Shown: positions 8,436 to 16,761 of the stretch, piece by piece
Layout of the letters: each line of letters opens with the position of its first letter
Numbering within the stretch: position 1 is the first letter of the stretch
Assembly: GCA_019358895.1 (NCBI GenBank)
Contig: JAHHIG010000002.1
Span: forward strand, 124,001 to 188,000
Direction of reading: 5' to 3'
From: Tildeniella nuda ZEHNDER 1965/U140
Lineage (GTDB): Bacteria > Cyanobacteriota > Cyanobacteriia > Leptolyngbyales > Leptolyngbyaceae
DNA length: 64,000 nt
Position numbers and translations under genes: made by a program
Notes under the pieces: model-generated
What the model was told of the DNA's origin: nothing
What the model saw: only the letters and a program-made list of their open reading frames with translations
The model's database searches: none

Positions 8436-8793
8436 CCAGGCGACAGATTCAGGACTGTTTGCAGGATATTTTGGATGCTGTTGCGGCGATCGAGCGATTT
8501 ACAGCAGACATTGAGTTTAGAGCGTTCTCACAAAACTTAGAGAAAGTATTTGCAGTTTCAGGGGCGATCGAAATTATTGGCGAAGCCGTGAAGCGCATCC
8601 CAGATTCAGTAAGAAGCCAATATCCCGATATCTCCTGGAGAGATTGCTGGAATGCGAGATAAGCTAATTCATGACTATTTCAATACAAACGTAGAAATTA
8701 TCTGGAAAGCCGTTATGGAAGATGTTCCACAGCTAAAAATAATGATCTCTCCACAGTTAAAAATAATGATCTCTAGCGCGATGTGCAACTAAT
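8432..8793 (+). pseudogene. HepT-like (DUF86) toxin, frameshifted and 3' rearranged
   Basis: Starts at ATG 8432 overlapping the mntA remnant. TRRQIQDCLQDILDAVAAIE and FSGAIEIIGEAVKRIP-like segments match HepT/DUF86 toxins. The frame breaks at about 8647: the original reads RDCWNAR and stops at 8662, while the other frame continues with GMRDKLIHDYF, the conserved HepT RNase motif (RxxxxHxYF). Loss of two bases near 8645 would explain this. After LPQLK-like residues the 3' end runs into a 24-bp duplication and a piece of miniature element, ending at 8793. It is almost certainly non-functional unless there is an assembly error. Confidence 0.8.
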
Positions 8794-8986
8794 TCGCCCT
8801 CATCCCCACCCTTCTCCCTGGGGAGAAGGGCTATTTCAATACAAACGTAGAAATTATCTGGAAAGCCGTTATGGAAGATGTTCCACAGCTAAAAATAATG
8901 ATCTCTCCACAGTTAAAAATAATGATCTCTAGCGCGATGTGCAACTAATTCGCCCTCATCCCCACCCTTCTCCCCAGGGAGAAGGG
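8675..8986. repeat. 156-bp tandem duplication (two copies)
   Basis: Bases 8675-8830 are repeated as 8831-8986 with only a small change (CTGG versus CCAG in the small hairpin near the end of each copy). The unit holds the 3' end of hepT, two near-identical 24-bp blocks ending ATAATGATCTCT, and the left part of the miniature element at 8933-9076. The high identity says the duplication is recent. Confidence 0.92.
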
Positions 8987-9076
8987 CTTCTAGACCGTTC
9001 CGGTTCCCTTTTCCATCGTGAGAGGGCTAGGGTGAGGGCAATTCTGGCAGGCATTGCAGGAAAGTCGCACATCGCG
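8933..9076. mobile_element. Miniature inverted-repeat element (144 bp) with 10-bp target duplication
   Basis: The ends are CGCGATGTGCAAC (8933-8945) and GTCGCACATCGCG (9064-9076), a 13-bp terminal inverted repeat with one mismatch. The flanks are direct repeats TGATCTCTAG at 8923-8932 and 9077-9086, a 10-bp target duplication. The interior is a palindromic CGCCCTCATCCCC ... GGGTGAGGGC block, which also occurs at 16591-16685. It has no coding capacity. A truncated copy of its left end lies in the first 156-bp repeat. Confidence 0.85.
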
Positions 9077-9149
9077 TGATCTCTAGGGTCTTAGGTGCTT
9101 TGAAAGGTCATTTTTAGTTTGTAGGATTATAAGAGTTGTTCTACCCTCA

Positions 9150-11687
9150 TCAGAAAATGCTGCCACGGAAGAGGGTGTAGATGCCCCAGGTGGCGGCGAT
9201 CGCGCCCAAAACCGTAGACCAAACAGGATGCCCACTACGGCTTACACGTCCGCCTAGTGTACGAATCGTATCGACATCAATCCAGGGCGTTGCACCATGT
9301 CGAAACCAGCCTATAACGACCACATCTTGATTCAGCAGCGCCGTTGCGCGAATTGCCTGGGGAAACAGGTTGCCGATCGGTCCCCAATTGGACAAGCAAT
9401 GCAATCGGACAATGCCCGTTGGGGTTTGCAGCAACAGATCTTGACTGAGCAGGTTGCCAACCTCAGCACGTCCGATAAATTTGCCTTCTAACTGTACTGG
9501 TTGCCTATCAATAGGAATGCGATCGGCAGGCTTGAGCAAAGCCACCAGCGAGTCAGACGAACCAGCCGCTTTAGCATTCGAGAAGGGCACATCCGGGAAA
9601 AGTGGATTGATACGAATGAAGGTGCCGATGCTGAAGCCGACCAGTGGTAATCCTTGCCGCAAAGCATGGTCGCCATACATCCACGATAGTTGGTTGATGT
9701 TTGTACGCCAGCCAATCCAGCCTAGTGCCGCAAAGAGATACGCCATCGCAAAGCCCAATGCCAGCCCGAAAAACGGTGCGCCCTGCAGCAATAGCGATCG
9801 CCACTGACGGGATGTGAAACGATCTGACCGCTGACCGCTGACCGCTGACCGCTCTCCCCACTCCAGTTCTGTATCTAGTTTCCAGTGACGGGCATACATC
9901 GACAACAGGTTGAGCCGATCGCCCGTGAGTGGATGCGAGTTGTTAATTGCCAACCAGTTGCGGTAGGGATTCGTCCGCTCCCATTCCAATACAGACTCGA
10001 TCGGCACGTGAGGATAAACACTGCCCACGGTCGTCGCCATGCGTTGCCCCAGCGGTGTCAATAGATCAAAGCCTTCGAGCAGATAGCTCGTCTGCTTCTG
10101 GGTTTGGACATCCTTAGCGGTGCCGATCGCAATTTTCAGCAAAGCGCGAGTCAAGCCGTTGGGGTTGCCCGTTAGTTCAGCGGAGACGCGATCGCTATAG
10201 TAGACCCGCTGACGAGACAGCCAGAGTGCGACCCACCGCAGCAAGGCATACATGCCATAGCTAATCGCTGCAAGTATACTTGCCGAAACCCGTGAGATTG
10301 CTGCTTGCTGGCGACTACCCCAATCGCTCACCGATCGGTAAATGGTGTAGGGAATCTGAATCAACACCGTGACTAACGACATCAACGGCACATCAAAGCG
10401 GGAAATATGCCCTACTTCGCTGGCATACACCGTCGCAATTTCGTCGTCAGCCAGTTGCTCCAGCAAACCTTGGCTTACCACTGTGCGCGTCACATGCGGC
10501 AGGCAACCGTAGCTAAAGGCGATCGGTGCTGTCGTTGGCAACACGCCCAATGCTGGCATCGGAATGCGCTGTTGGCGGCAGAAGCGCTGGAGCGATTGAG
10601 CCGTTTCGGGGCTGTAGGTCGCCAGTTTACTTAATGACAGGGGTTGCAGCCCGTAGCCGATAGTGAGCAGCCCATCCAGCAACCAGCGCGAAGCGACAAA
10701 GAGAATTCCCAGAAAGATGAGAATAGGCACAACGGGTGGATGGAAAAGTTGGCGCGACAAGCCCAGAAAGGGAATTTTAGTGAGGGCAATGCTGTAATAA
10801 AGCGTCGTGTTGTAGGCGATCGCCTGCACCATCCAGAACAATGCCACTGCTGTACCAGCTTGCAACAGCAGTAACCGCAAAAATTTCACCTTGCCCAGCG
10901 ATTTCCCCTGCTTCAGCCGTCCCGCCTGTCGCCATGTTGGATAAAACGGTGGTTGATCCTCCAAAGGCATATTTACTGTTTTACCGCTGGGTGCCGCCTG
11001 CGTGGACGATCGTGCGTGTCTTGGAGCAGCAACAGGCTTGGGCGTTCTGATTCTCCCGGTCATCCCTTCAGCTAAGATGGCGGTTTCGTCCTTGCTATAC
11101 GGTTGCCGATTGGCTGTTGTGCCGTCATTTACATGGTCTGATGCGTCAGGAGGCTGAATGGCTGTAGTCGGTTCACCGTTCTGGTCAGCTTCTGGCAGAG
11201 GTGGTGCGTCGAGAAAACTACCGCGATCGCCGACGGTCTTGAGGTTGGGTGGAGCCGCAGGATCGAATGGCGTAAAGCCAGTGAGGTCATCCCCAGTGAG
11301 TTTATCCAAAGAGGCAAGGTGAGGTGAGGATGCATCAGGGTTGGGCGCGTCGGCTTCTGTACTCAATGCCTCAAACTGGTCGAAAAGCTGTGGGTTGCGT
11401 TCAGTGAGACTTAACAGCGATCGCGTTGCCCAATCGCTGATCTGAGCATTATTGCTTTGACGAAGCGTCTGGCAAAGGGCGGCTGCACGTAAAGGTTGTC
11501 TCGTGCGGGCATAGGCAGTAACCAACCCCATCTGCGCTTTTGACGTAAAGGCATGATCCGGCGGCAGTGAGAGAGACTCTAGCTTCACGATCGCGGTCTT
11601 GTAATCACCCTCTCTCAGAGCCGAGAGTCCGGCTTCCAGTGCTGGAAAATCGTTGGCAAGCGATGACGAATCAGGAACCGGAGGCAT
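9150..11687 (-). CDS. M48-like (HtpX-type) membrane protein with degenerate zinc motif
   Basis: 845 aa in three parts. The N-terminal region (about 1-110) resembles tetratricopeptide-like helices, followed by a low-complexity linker. The central membrane domain has M48 peptidase architecture: helices near 270-345, the region LADDEIATVYASEVGHISRF, then RQRVYYSDRVSAELTGNPNG and NSHPLTGDRL. The C-terminal part has more helices and a small beta domain. The HExxH zinc site reads SEVGH (423-427), and the downstream Glu ligand (usually E-[YF]-x-A-D) reads VYYSD. Peptidase activity is therefore doubtful; it may be a pseudoprotease. About residues 612-622 are encoded by a heptanucleotide repeat. Confidence 0.8.
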   Translation of the reverse strand: MPPVPDSSSLANDFPALEAGLSALREGDYKTAIVKLESLSLPPDHAFTSKAQMGLVTAYARTRQPLRAAALCQTLRQSNNAQISDWATRSLLSLTERNPQLFDQFEALSTEADAPNPDASSPHLASLDKLTGDDLTGFTPFDPAAPPNLKTVGDRGSFLDAPPLPEADQNGEPTTAIQPPDASDHVNDGTTANRQPYSKDETAILAEGMTGRIRTPKPVAAPRHARSSTQAAPSGKTVNMPLEDQPPFYPTWRQAGRLKQGKSLGKVKFLRLLLLQAGTAVALFWMVQAIAYNTTLYYSIALTKIPFLGLSRQLFHPPVVPILIFLGILFVASRWLLDGLLTIGYGLQPLSLSKLATYSPETAQSLQRFCRQQRIPMPALGVLPTTAPIAFSYGCLPHVTRTVVSQGLLEQLADDEIATVYASEVGHISRFDVPLMSLVTVLIQIPYTIYRSVSDWGSRQQAAISRVSASILAAISYGMYALLRWVALWLSRQRVYYSDRVSAELTGNPNGLTRALLKIAIGTAKDVQTQKQTSYLLEGFDLLTPLGQRMATTVGSVYPHVPIESVLEWERTNPYRNWLAINNSHPLTGDRLNLLSMYARHWKLDTELEWGERSAVSGQRSDRFTSRQWRSLLLQGAPFFGLALGFAMAYLFAALGWIGWRTNINQLSWMYGDHALRQGLPLVGFSIGTFIRINPLFPDVPFSNAKAAGSSDSLVALLKPADRIPIDRQPVQLEGKFIGRAEVGNLLSQDLLLQTPTGIVRLHCLSNWGPIGNLFPQAIRATALLNQDVVVIGWFRHGATPWIDVDTIRTLGGRVSRSGHPVWSTVLGAIAATWGIYTLFRGSIF

Positions 11688-11753
11688 AGTGCTTCTCCTA
11701 CTCGAAAGAGGATGGTAGACTGCGTGACGTTTTGTAGCCCTTCCAAGATAGCT

Positions 11754-13382
11754 TCATAAAGCGTCTGGTTCTCTCCCAGAAACTACGGGGGCGATCGCGT
11801 TTAGTTGTAACTCCGGATGGTCTGCTTGTACCTGATTTACATTCCATTCGTTACGAAACAGCAGCACAGGGCGGTTCCAGCCATCTTTGGCGGTCACGGT
11901 GTTAAAGAGGCGACCAACTTTTTCTAACGCCTCCCAGCCGCCATCAACCCAGCGCGCCACGCTATAGGGCAGCAGTTCAAGCTGCGTTTCAACGCCATAC
12001 TCATTCTGCATCCGAAACTGCACGACTTCAAACTGGAGTTGCCCTACCGCTGCAAGGATCGGATCGCGCTTCGCTTCATCGGCAGAATACATGATTTGCA
12101 CTGCGCCTTCTTCCTGTAGTTCTGAAACGCCTTTGCGGAATTGCTTGAACTTGGACGGATTAGGGTTTTTCAGATAGGCAAACAGTTCGGGGGAGAAGCA
12201 GGGAATGCCTTCATACTCCAGCTTGGCTCCGACGTAGATGGTGTCGCCGATCGCAAATACGCCGGGATTGTTTAACCCAATGACATCACCGGGATATGCC
12301 TCTTCAATTACTTCTCGGTCTTGAGCAAACAGCTTTTGGGGGCGAGAGAGTCGTACCGTTTTACCGGAGCGGGCATGGCTCACGGTCATATCTTTCTCAA
12401 ATCTGCCAGAGCACACGCGCACAAAGGCGATGCGATCGCGGTGTTTTGGATCCATGTTTGCCTGTAGCTTGAAGACAAAGCCCGAAAATTCGGGATAGGT
12501 CGGCGGAATTTCGCCCTTGCTGCTGGCATGAGGACCCGGTTTGAGAGCGTAGTCCAGAAAGGCATTGAGAAAAAGCTCTACGCCAAAGTTGGTCATGGCA
12601 CTGCCAAAAAAGACGGGTGTCATTTTGCCGCGATGCACCAGATCCAGATCGAGTTCTGGTCCTAAGCCTTCCAGCAATTCCAGGTCGTCTTTGAACTGAT
12701 AGTAAAGGGACTGTTCCAGCAGATCTTCAATGCGCGGATCACCGAGATCAATCGCCGTATCGATCGCCTCTCGCTGACCGTGGGCACTCCGCTCAAATAA
12801 ATGCACCTGGGTGCTGCGACGGTCATACACACCTTTGAAGCGATCGCCCATGCCAATGGGCCAGTTCACTGCGTAAGTCTGCAAGCCCAACTCCTGCTCA
12901 AGTTCGTCCAGTAGATCGAGCGGCTCACGTCCGGGGCGATCGAGCTTGTTGATGAACGTGAAAATCGGCAAACCCCTCATGCGGCATACTTCAAACAGCT
13001 TGCGAGTCTGTGGCTCTAAACCTTTTGCCGCATCGATCAGCATGACGGCGTTATCAGCAGCGGCTAACGTGCGATAGGTATCTTCACTAAAGTCCTGGTG
13101 TCCGGGTGTATCCAGCAAATTGATCTGACAGTTCTGGTAGGCAAACTGCAATACCGTAGAGGTGATGGAAATCCCCCGCTGTTGCTCCATTTCCATCCAG
13201 TCGGAGGTGGCGTGTCGCTGTGCTCGTCGCGCCTTCACGCTGCCTGCCTGGTGAATGGCACCTCCGTACAGCAGCAGTTTTTCAGTCAGCGTCGTCTTTC
13301 CCGCATCTGGATGGGAAATAATGGCAAAATTGCGTCGCCGATCGACTGCTGTTTGCAGCTCAGCCTGAAGTTCTGTGGACAT
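11754..13382 (-). CDS. prfC: Peptide chain release factor 3
   Basis: Translational GTPase that recycles RF1/RF2 from the ribosome after peptide release. G1 is SHPDAGKT (residues 23-30), the switch region contains [10 protein letters not shown]3 is [10 protein letters not shown] and G4 INKLDR; the RF3-specific domains follow, with GAVQIMYS and [10 protein letters not shown]. At 542 aa it has normal RF3 length (E. coli 529). The start [20 protein letters not shown] is reasonable. It follows the M48-like gene on the same strand in map order, so it is upstream of it by 66 bp and the two may be co-transcribed. Confidence 0.97.
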   Translation of the reverse strand: MSTELQAELQTAVDRRRNFAIISHPDAGKTTLTEKLLLYGGAIHQAGSVKARRAQRHATSDWMEMEQQRGISITSTVLQFAYQNCQINLLDTPGHQDFSEDTYRTLAAADNAVMLIDAAKGLEPQTRKLFEVCRMRGLPIFTFINKLDRPGREPLDLLDELEQELGLQTYAVNWPIGMGDRFKGVYDRRSTQVHLFERSAHGQREAIDTAIDLGDPRIEDLLEQSLYYQFKDDLELLEGLGPELDLDLVHRGKMTPVFFGSAMTNFGVELFLNAFLDYALKPGPHASSKGEIPPTYPEFSGFVFKLQANMDPKHRDRIAFVRVCSGRFEKDMTVSHARSGKTVRLSRPQKLFAQDREVIEEAYPGDVIGLNNPGVFAIGDTIYVGAKLEYEGIPCFSPELFAYLKNPNPSKFKQFRKGVSELQEEGAVQIMYSADEAKRDPILAAVGQLQFEVVQFRMQNEYGVETQLELLPYSVARWVDGGWEALEKVGRLFNTVTAKDGWNRPVLLFRNEWNVNQVQADHPELQLNAIAPVVSGREPDAL

Positions 13383-13657
13383 TTGTGGAGAGGGGTAAGG
13401 GGAGAGGAGCGAGGGGTGTCAAAAGAGGCTGACTGTCACTGATGCATGATGTCACTATGTAGGACTAGAAAGACGATCGCGCTTGATAAACAGAGTGCTG
13501 ATCTTAGTTTAGGGTCAAAGTTTGCTGCTCATGCGAGAGTTTCGAGCTTAGCAATACCTTAACGATAGCGGCAATCGCCAGAGTGTAGAGAGTAAAATGA
13601 GCGAGGCGACTTTTCAGCACACCCGCAACTCATTCACTCACGTTTAGAGACAGAGAT

Positions 13658-13993
13658 ATGGACGATTTTAGTCAGCGCAAGCTTTTATCTGCTGCCTGTC
13701 ACGGTGCGATTTTCTTCAGTTCGACCGTGATTTCAGTCGGCATCCCGATCGCCATTCTTCTCGTCTCCAACGATCCGGTGGTGAAGGAAAACGCTAAAGA
13801 ATCCATTAACTTTCACATCAATCTATTTCTTTACGCGATCGTTTTCATCATTCTGATTTTCGTCGCGATCGGCATTCCCTTACTCATTTTGCTGGGCATT
13901 GCCAGCATTCTCCTGCCCATTATTGCGATCGTCCGCGTTGCTACAGAACCGCAAACGCCCTATCGCTATCCGTTCATTTTGCGCCTGCTTTAA
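13658..13993 (+). CDS. DUF4870 membrane protein (111 aa)
   Basis: Small polytopic protein with the DUF4870/Tic20-like layout: an N-terminal helix with AACHGAIFFSSTVISVGIP, the signature ENAKESINFHINLFLYAIV, two closely spaced hydrophobic helices and PYRYPFILRLL at the end. Members are widespread in cyanobacteria, and their role is unknown. A GAGA-containing stretch precedes ATG 13658. It is divergent from prfC, with a 275-bp spacer that shows nothing else of note. Confidence 0.85.
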   Translation: MDDFSQRKLLSAACHGAIFFSSTVISVGIPIAILLVSNDPVVKENAKESINFHINLFLYAIVFIILIFVAIGIPLLILLGIASILLPIIAIVRVATEPQTPYRYPFILRLL

Positions 13994-14047
13994 AGGCAAT
14001 AGAGAAGCGACTTCAGCGATCGCTAACGAAGGGGGTAGCCGCTTCGC

Positions 14048-14614
14048 CTAAAAGAAACCGCGTCGAAAAAAGTCGCGATCGGTGATCTGGATGCGCCCGT
14101 AGCCTAAAAACTGACCATACGGCTGCTCTCCAGTCGGATAGGCTGTAATGCCATAGAGGTAAACACCGCCCACATCTGGGTTCCGCTCTGCGTAAAGCCC
14201 GATTCTAACGACACTGCCGGGTGCTACAGGTGAGTCAAACGTGACGGTAATCGCGTGTGTCTTAGGATCTTGAGTGACTGCTTTGAGTGCGACTTTAGCC
14301 TCGCGATCGCTCGTTTTTGCTACTGCCTCCGTTTGCCTGACATCAAAGCGGGCGCGATCGGGACCATCTTCTGGAGCAATCATCACCGCTTGCAGCGACT
14401 CGCCTGCGTTTGCAGGTATCGTTAGCGTGAAATAGTACGTTGATCCAAAAAAATACGCTGTTTTCTGCGTTGCCGTTGCCCCTTCAAAGCGAGGCGGCTG
14501 TACAAAATACGTTTTGCCGTCTGCCAACTGCACTGCTTGAGCAACCGAGCCAATGCTGAAGCAGCTTGTCGCAACAAGGAGTGCCATCGTTGACCATAAT
14601 TTGCTGATTTTCAT
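14048..14614 (-). CDS. DUF2808 exported protein, copy A
   Basis: Secreted protein with a signal peptide (residues 1-27, ending VAQA). The mature part follows the cyanobacterial DUF2808 pattern: VQLADGKTYFVQPPRFEGA, then STYYFTLTIPANAGESLQAV, NPDVGGVYLYGITAYPTG and a C-terminal GYGRIQI. Members are envelope-associated and uncharacterised. It is closely related to the next gene upstream (14672-15283); the two form a tandem pair with a 57-bp spacer. It ends with a short basic, aromatic tail. Confidence 0.85.
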   Translation of the reverse strand: MKISKLWSTMALLVATSCFSIGSVAQAVQLADGKTYFVQPPRFEGATATQKTAYFFGSTYYFTLTIPANAGESLQAVMIAPEDGPDRARFDVRQTEAVAKTSDREAKVALKAVTQDPKTHAITVTFDSPVAPGSVVRIGLYAERNPDVGGVYLYGITAYPTGEQPYGQFLGYGRIQITDRDFFRRGFF

Positions 14615-14671
14615 ATCGCCTCATGACGTGCTAGCAACTGACTCACCTTGACAAACCGATCTTGCTGCACC

Positions 14672-15283
14672 CTACGAAGCGTTGTTAGGCACTCGCTGAG
14701 GAAGAAGCGACGAGTTCTGACCGCCATCATAGATTTGAATACGTCCGTAGCCCAAAAACTGTCCGGATGCCTGCGCTCCTGTTGGGAACGCCGTCACGCC
14801 ATAAAGGTAGGTGCCACCAACGTCTGGGTTGCGGGTTGCATAAAGCCCTATTGTCACTGTTTTACCTGCTGCTACGGCGGGATTGAACGTAACAGCGATC
14901 GCTTGCGTTTTGGCATCTTGCGTAACCGTCTGCAAGGGTAGCTTTGCGCCCTCTCGATCGCTAGTGCCTTCAAATGCTTCTGTTTGTTTAAGCACAAACT
15001 CTACCCGATCGGGTGCAGGTTCTGGAGTAATGATCACCGTTTGCAACGACTCGCCCGCATTTTCAGGCACCGTCAGCGTAAAGTAATACGTTGAGCCAAA
15101 AAAACGAGCCGTTTTTTGCGTTGCAATTGCTCCTTCAAAGCGGGGTGGCTGGACAAAGTGCGTTTTGCCATCTGCTAACTGCACCGACTGAGCCGAACTG
15201 CCAATAAACCCCACTAAGCTAACAGAAAGCATGAGTGCGGTTGCCAAGCGCGATCGATGATTCATAGCCTGCGTCCTCTTCAT
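14672..15283 (-). CDS. DUF2808 exported protein, copy B
   Basis: Paralogue of the following gene and probably first in a two-gene unit. The signal peptide ends near SSAQS, followed by VQLADGKTHFVQPPRFEGA and the same blocks as copy A (STYYFTLTVPENAGESLQ, NPDVGGTYLYGVTAFPTG, FLGYGRIQI). ATG 15283 gives MKRTQAMNHRS; ATG 15265 gives the shorter MNHRSRLATAL and fits a normal signal peptide just as well. Its function is unknown. Tandem duplication of the family is common. Confidence 0.85.
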   Translation of the reverse strand: MKRTQAMNHRSRLATALMLSVSLVGFIGSSAQSVQLADGKTHFVQPPRFEGAIATQKTARFFGSTYYFTLTVPENAGESLQTVIITPEPAPDRVEFVLKQTEAFEGTSDREGAKLPLQTVTQDAKTQAIAVTFNPAVAAGKTVTIGLYATRNPDVGGTYLYGVTAFPTGAQASGQFLGYGRIQIYDGGQNSSLLPQRVPNNAS

Positions 15284-15486
15284 TTATGCTTCTGTTCTAG
15301 CAGGTTCAAGCGCTAATTCGCTCTGCTAATGGGCTGGATGTCCTGCCGCTACAATTCCTGAAGAGATGAGCGCAAATTGTTATTGTGTCCGTTATCTGGA
15401 TTCTATAACTTGAGTGCAAGCACATCGCGTGGAGGTGCTAAGATTCAGACGATTGTGTCTAGCACGATCGCCTAAAGCAACTATTC

Positions 15487-15604
15487 GCTTCTAGGGTTCC
15501 GGTCTTGCGCGAGTGAGATGTCTGGTCCGAGAGAAGCAGCCGCTTTGAAACCTGCAATCACTCAGGCGAAGCGGTCACACGGCGGGAAAAAAGCCCGGGA
15601 GAGC
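15487..15604 (+). promoter_or_regulatory. Guanidine-I (ykkC) riboswitch
   Basis: The conserved blocks of the ykkC class occur in order: CTAGGGTTCCG (15491-15501), CTGGTCCGAGAGAAGC, then ACACGGCGGGA and AAAAGCCCGGGAGA. These are the guanidinium-binding core and the P1-P3 elements. It lies about 70 bases upstream of the first DUF1989 gene, on the same strand. Guanidine binding should favour read-through by competing with the following terminator hairpin, which shares the GCCCGGGAGA strand. Confidence 0.95.
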
Positions 15605-15640
15605 CAAGCAGCAGTAACTGTTGTCGGCTTCCTGGGCTTT
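15593..15640 (+). terminator. Riboswitch expression-platform terminator
   Basis: GCCCGGGAGAGCC (from 15593) pairs with GGCTTCCTGGGC (ending 15637) and is followed by TTTGTCGTTT. The 5' arm is also the 3' arm of the aptamer helix (GGCGGG...AGCCCGGGAGA), so the two structures exclude each other. Confidence 0.75.
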
Positions 15641-15672
15641 GTCGTTTCAGTCGTTTTCATAAGGAGTACATC

Positions 15673-16392
15673 ATGTCTACCGAACCACACTCGATCAATC
15701 CAGCGTTAGTTGCCTGGGATGAAGTGATTCCAGGAGGTGCCTATTGGTCTCGCGTGATCAAGCACGGCACCACGCTTCGCCTTATTGCGCCCGAAGGTTC
15801 TAGAGGGGTAGCGCTGCTCTGCCATAACGCTGATAACGCGATCGAGCGCTACAATGCTGCCGATACTGCCAAGATTCAGTTCAACGCGTTCCTCAAAAAA
15901 GGGATGTTGCTTTACTCCGATATGGGACGCGTTTTGTTTTCCATCACGGAAGATACGGCTGGCTTGAATGATACGCTGGGCGGCTGTAGCAATCTCACAA
16001 CGAATGCGAAGTACGGCGATGGCGATTACAAAAATTCGCGGGATAACTTCCTGCTGGCGCTGATCAAACGCAATCTTGGTAAGAAAGATATCATGCCGAA
16101 TCTCAATTTGTTTACGCGGATTGCAGTTGATCCAGACGGCAATCTATCCTGGGCAGAAAAAACGGCACAACCGGGAGATTTTATTGACCTGCGGGCAGAA
16201 ATGAACGTGTTAGCGGTGTTGTCGAACTGTCCTCATCCGCTTGATCCCAGTTCAACTTACGATGCCAAGCCGATTCGGGCGATCGTCTGGAACGCTCCCG
16301 CATCCACTGCCGATGATCCCATTCGGACAGGCAATCCAGAAGCGGTACGCGGTTTTCAGAATACCGATGCGTATTTGGGGCAGTTGGTTTGA
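15673..16392 (+). CDS. DUF1989 protein, UAAP1 type (carboxyguanidine deiminase subunit)
   Basis: Urea amidolyase-associated protein 1 family (239 aa). Typical stretches are VIPGGAYWSRVIKHGTTLRL, DTLGGCSNLTTNAKYG and DLRAEMNVLAVLSNCPHPLD. Proteins of this kind pair with UAAP2 to form carboxyguanidine deiminase, which turns carboxyguanidine made by guanidine carboxylase into allophanate and ammonia (established for homologues such as CgdA/CgdB). Start ATG 15673 has a perfect AAGGAG seven bases upstream. Control by the guanidine-I riboswitch upstream supports the guanidine role. No carboxylase or allophanate hydrolase is adjacent, which is unusual. Confidence 0.9.
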   Translation: MSTEPHSINPALVAWDEVIPGGAYWSRVIKHGTTLRLIAPEGSRGVALLCHNADNAIERYNAADTAKIQFNAFLKKGMLLYSDMGRVLFSITEDTAGLNDTLGGCSNLTTNAKYGDGDYKNSRDNFLLALIKRNLGKKDIMPNLNLFTRIAVDPDGNLSWAEKTAQPGDFIDLRAEMNVLAVLSNCPHPLDPSSTYDAKPIRAIVWNAPASTADDPIRTGNPEAVRGFQNTDAYLGQLV

Positions 16393-16466
16393 GGGAGAAG
16401 GCGGAGGGCAGAGGGCAGAAGGCGGAGGGCAGAAGGCAGAGGGCAGAAGGCAGAGGGCAGAAGGCT
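16393..16466. repeat. Heptanucleotide tandem repeat directly after the UAAP1 stop
   Basis: About ten copies of a 7-mer of the form GARGGCR (GAGGGCA, GAAGGCA, GAAGGCG) start at the base after the UAAP1 stop codon. This is the short tandemly repeated (STRR) type known in cyanobacteria. Confidence 0.85.
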
Positions 16467-16590
16467 AAGGGATAAAAGATAAAGGCTAAAAAGCTTATAG
16501 CTGACCGCTTAAAGGCTAAATTTTTATACTTTATCCTTTCCTCCTCACTCCTCACCCTTAGGATTGTGGATTTATTAATGCCGAGATCTT

Positions 16591-16685
16591 CGCCCTCATC
16601 CCCTAACCCCTTCTCCCAATTTGGGAGAAGGGGAACCGGACTCTTGCTCCCTCTCCCAGCTTGGGAGAGGGCTGGGGTGAGGGCG
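16591..16685. repeat. Palindromic CCCTCATCCCC repeat (95 bp)
   Basis: Starts CGCCCTCATCCCC and ends GGGGTGAGGGCG (perfect 12-bp ends), with two internal hairpins, CTTCTCCCAATTTGGGAGAAG and CTCTCCCAGCTTGGGAGAG. The same core forms the interior of the element at 8933-9076. It lies between UAAP1 and UAAP2, so it lengthens what should be a compact operon. Confidence 0.8.
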
Positions 16686-16761
16686 AGACACCCTTTCCAT
16701 TGACGGAGTTATTTAAGCCACGCTCCTTATCTAGTAGTGATTCATTTAGAGGATTGAAACA

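Noticed and set aside
13383-13657. tRNA or small RNA between prfC and the DUF4870 gene
   Set aside because: No cloverleaf or conserved structure could be drawn; the spacer is ordinary.
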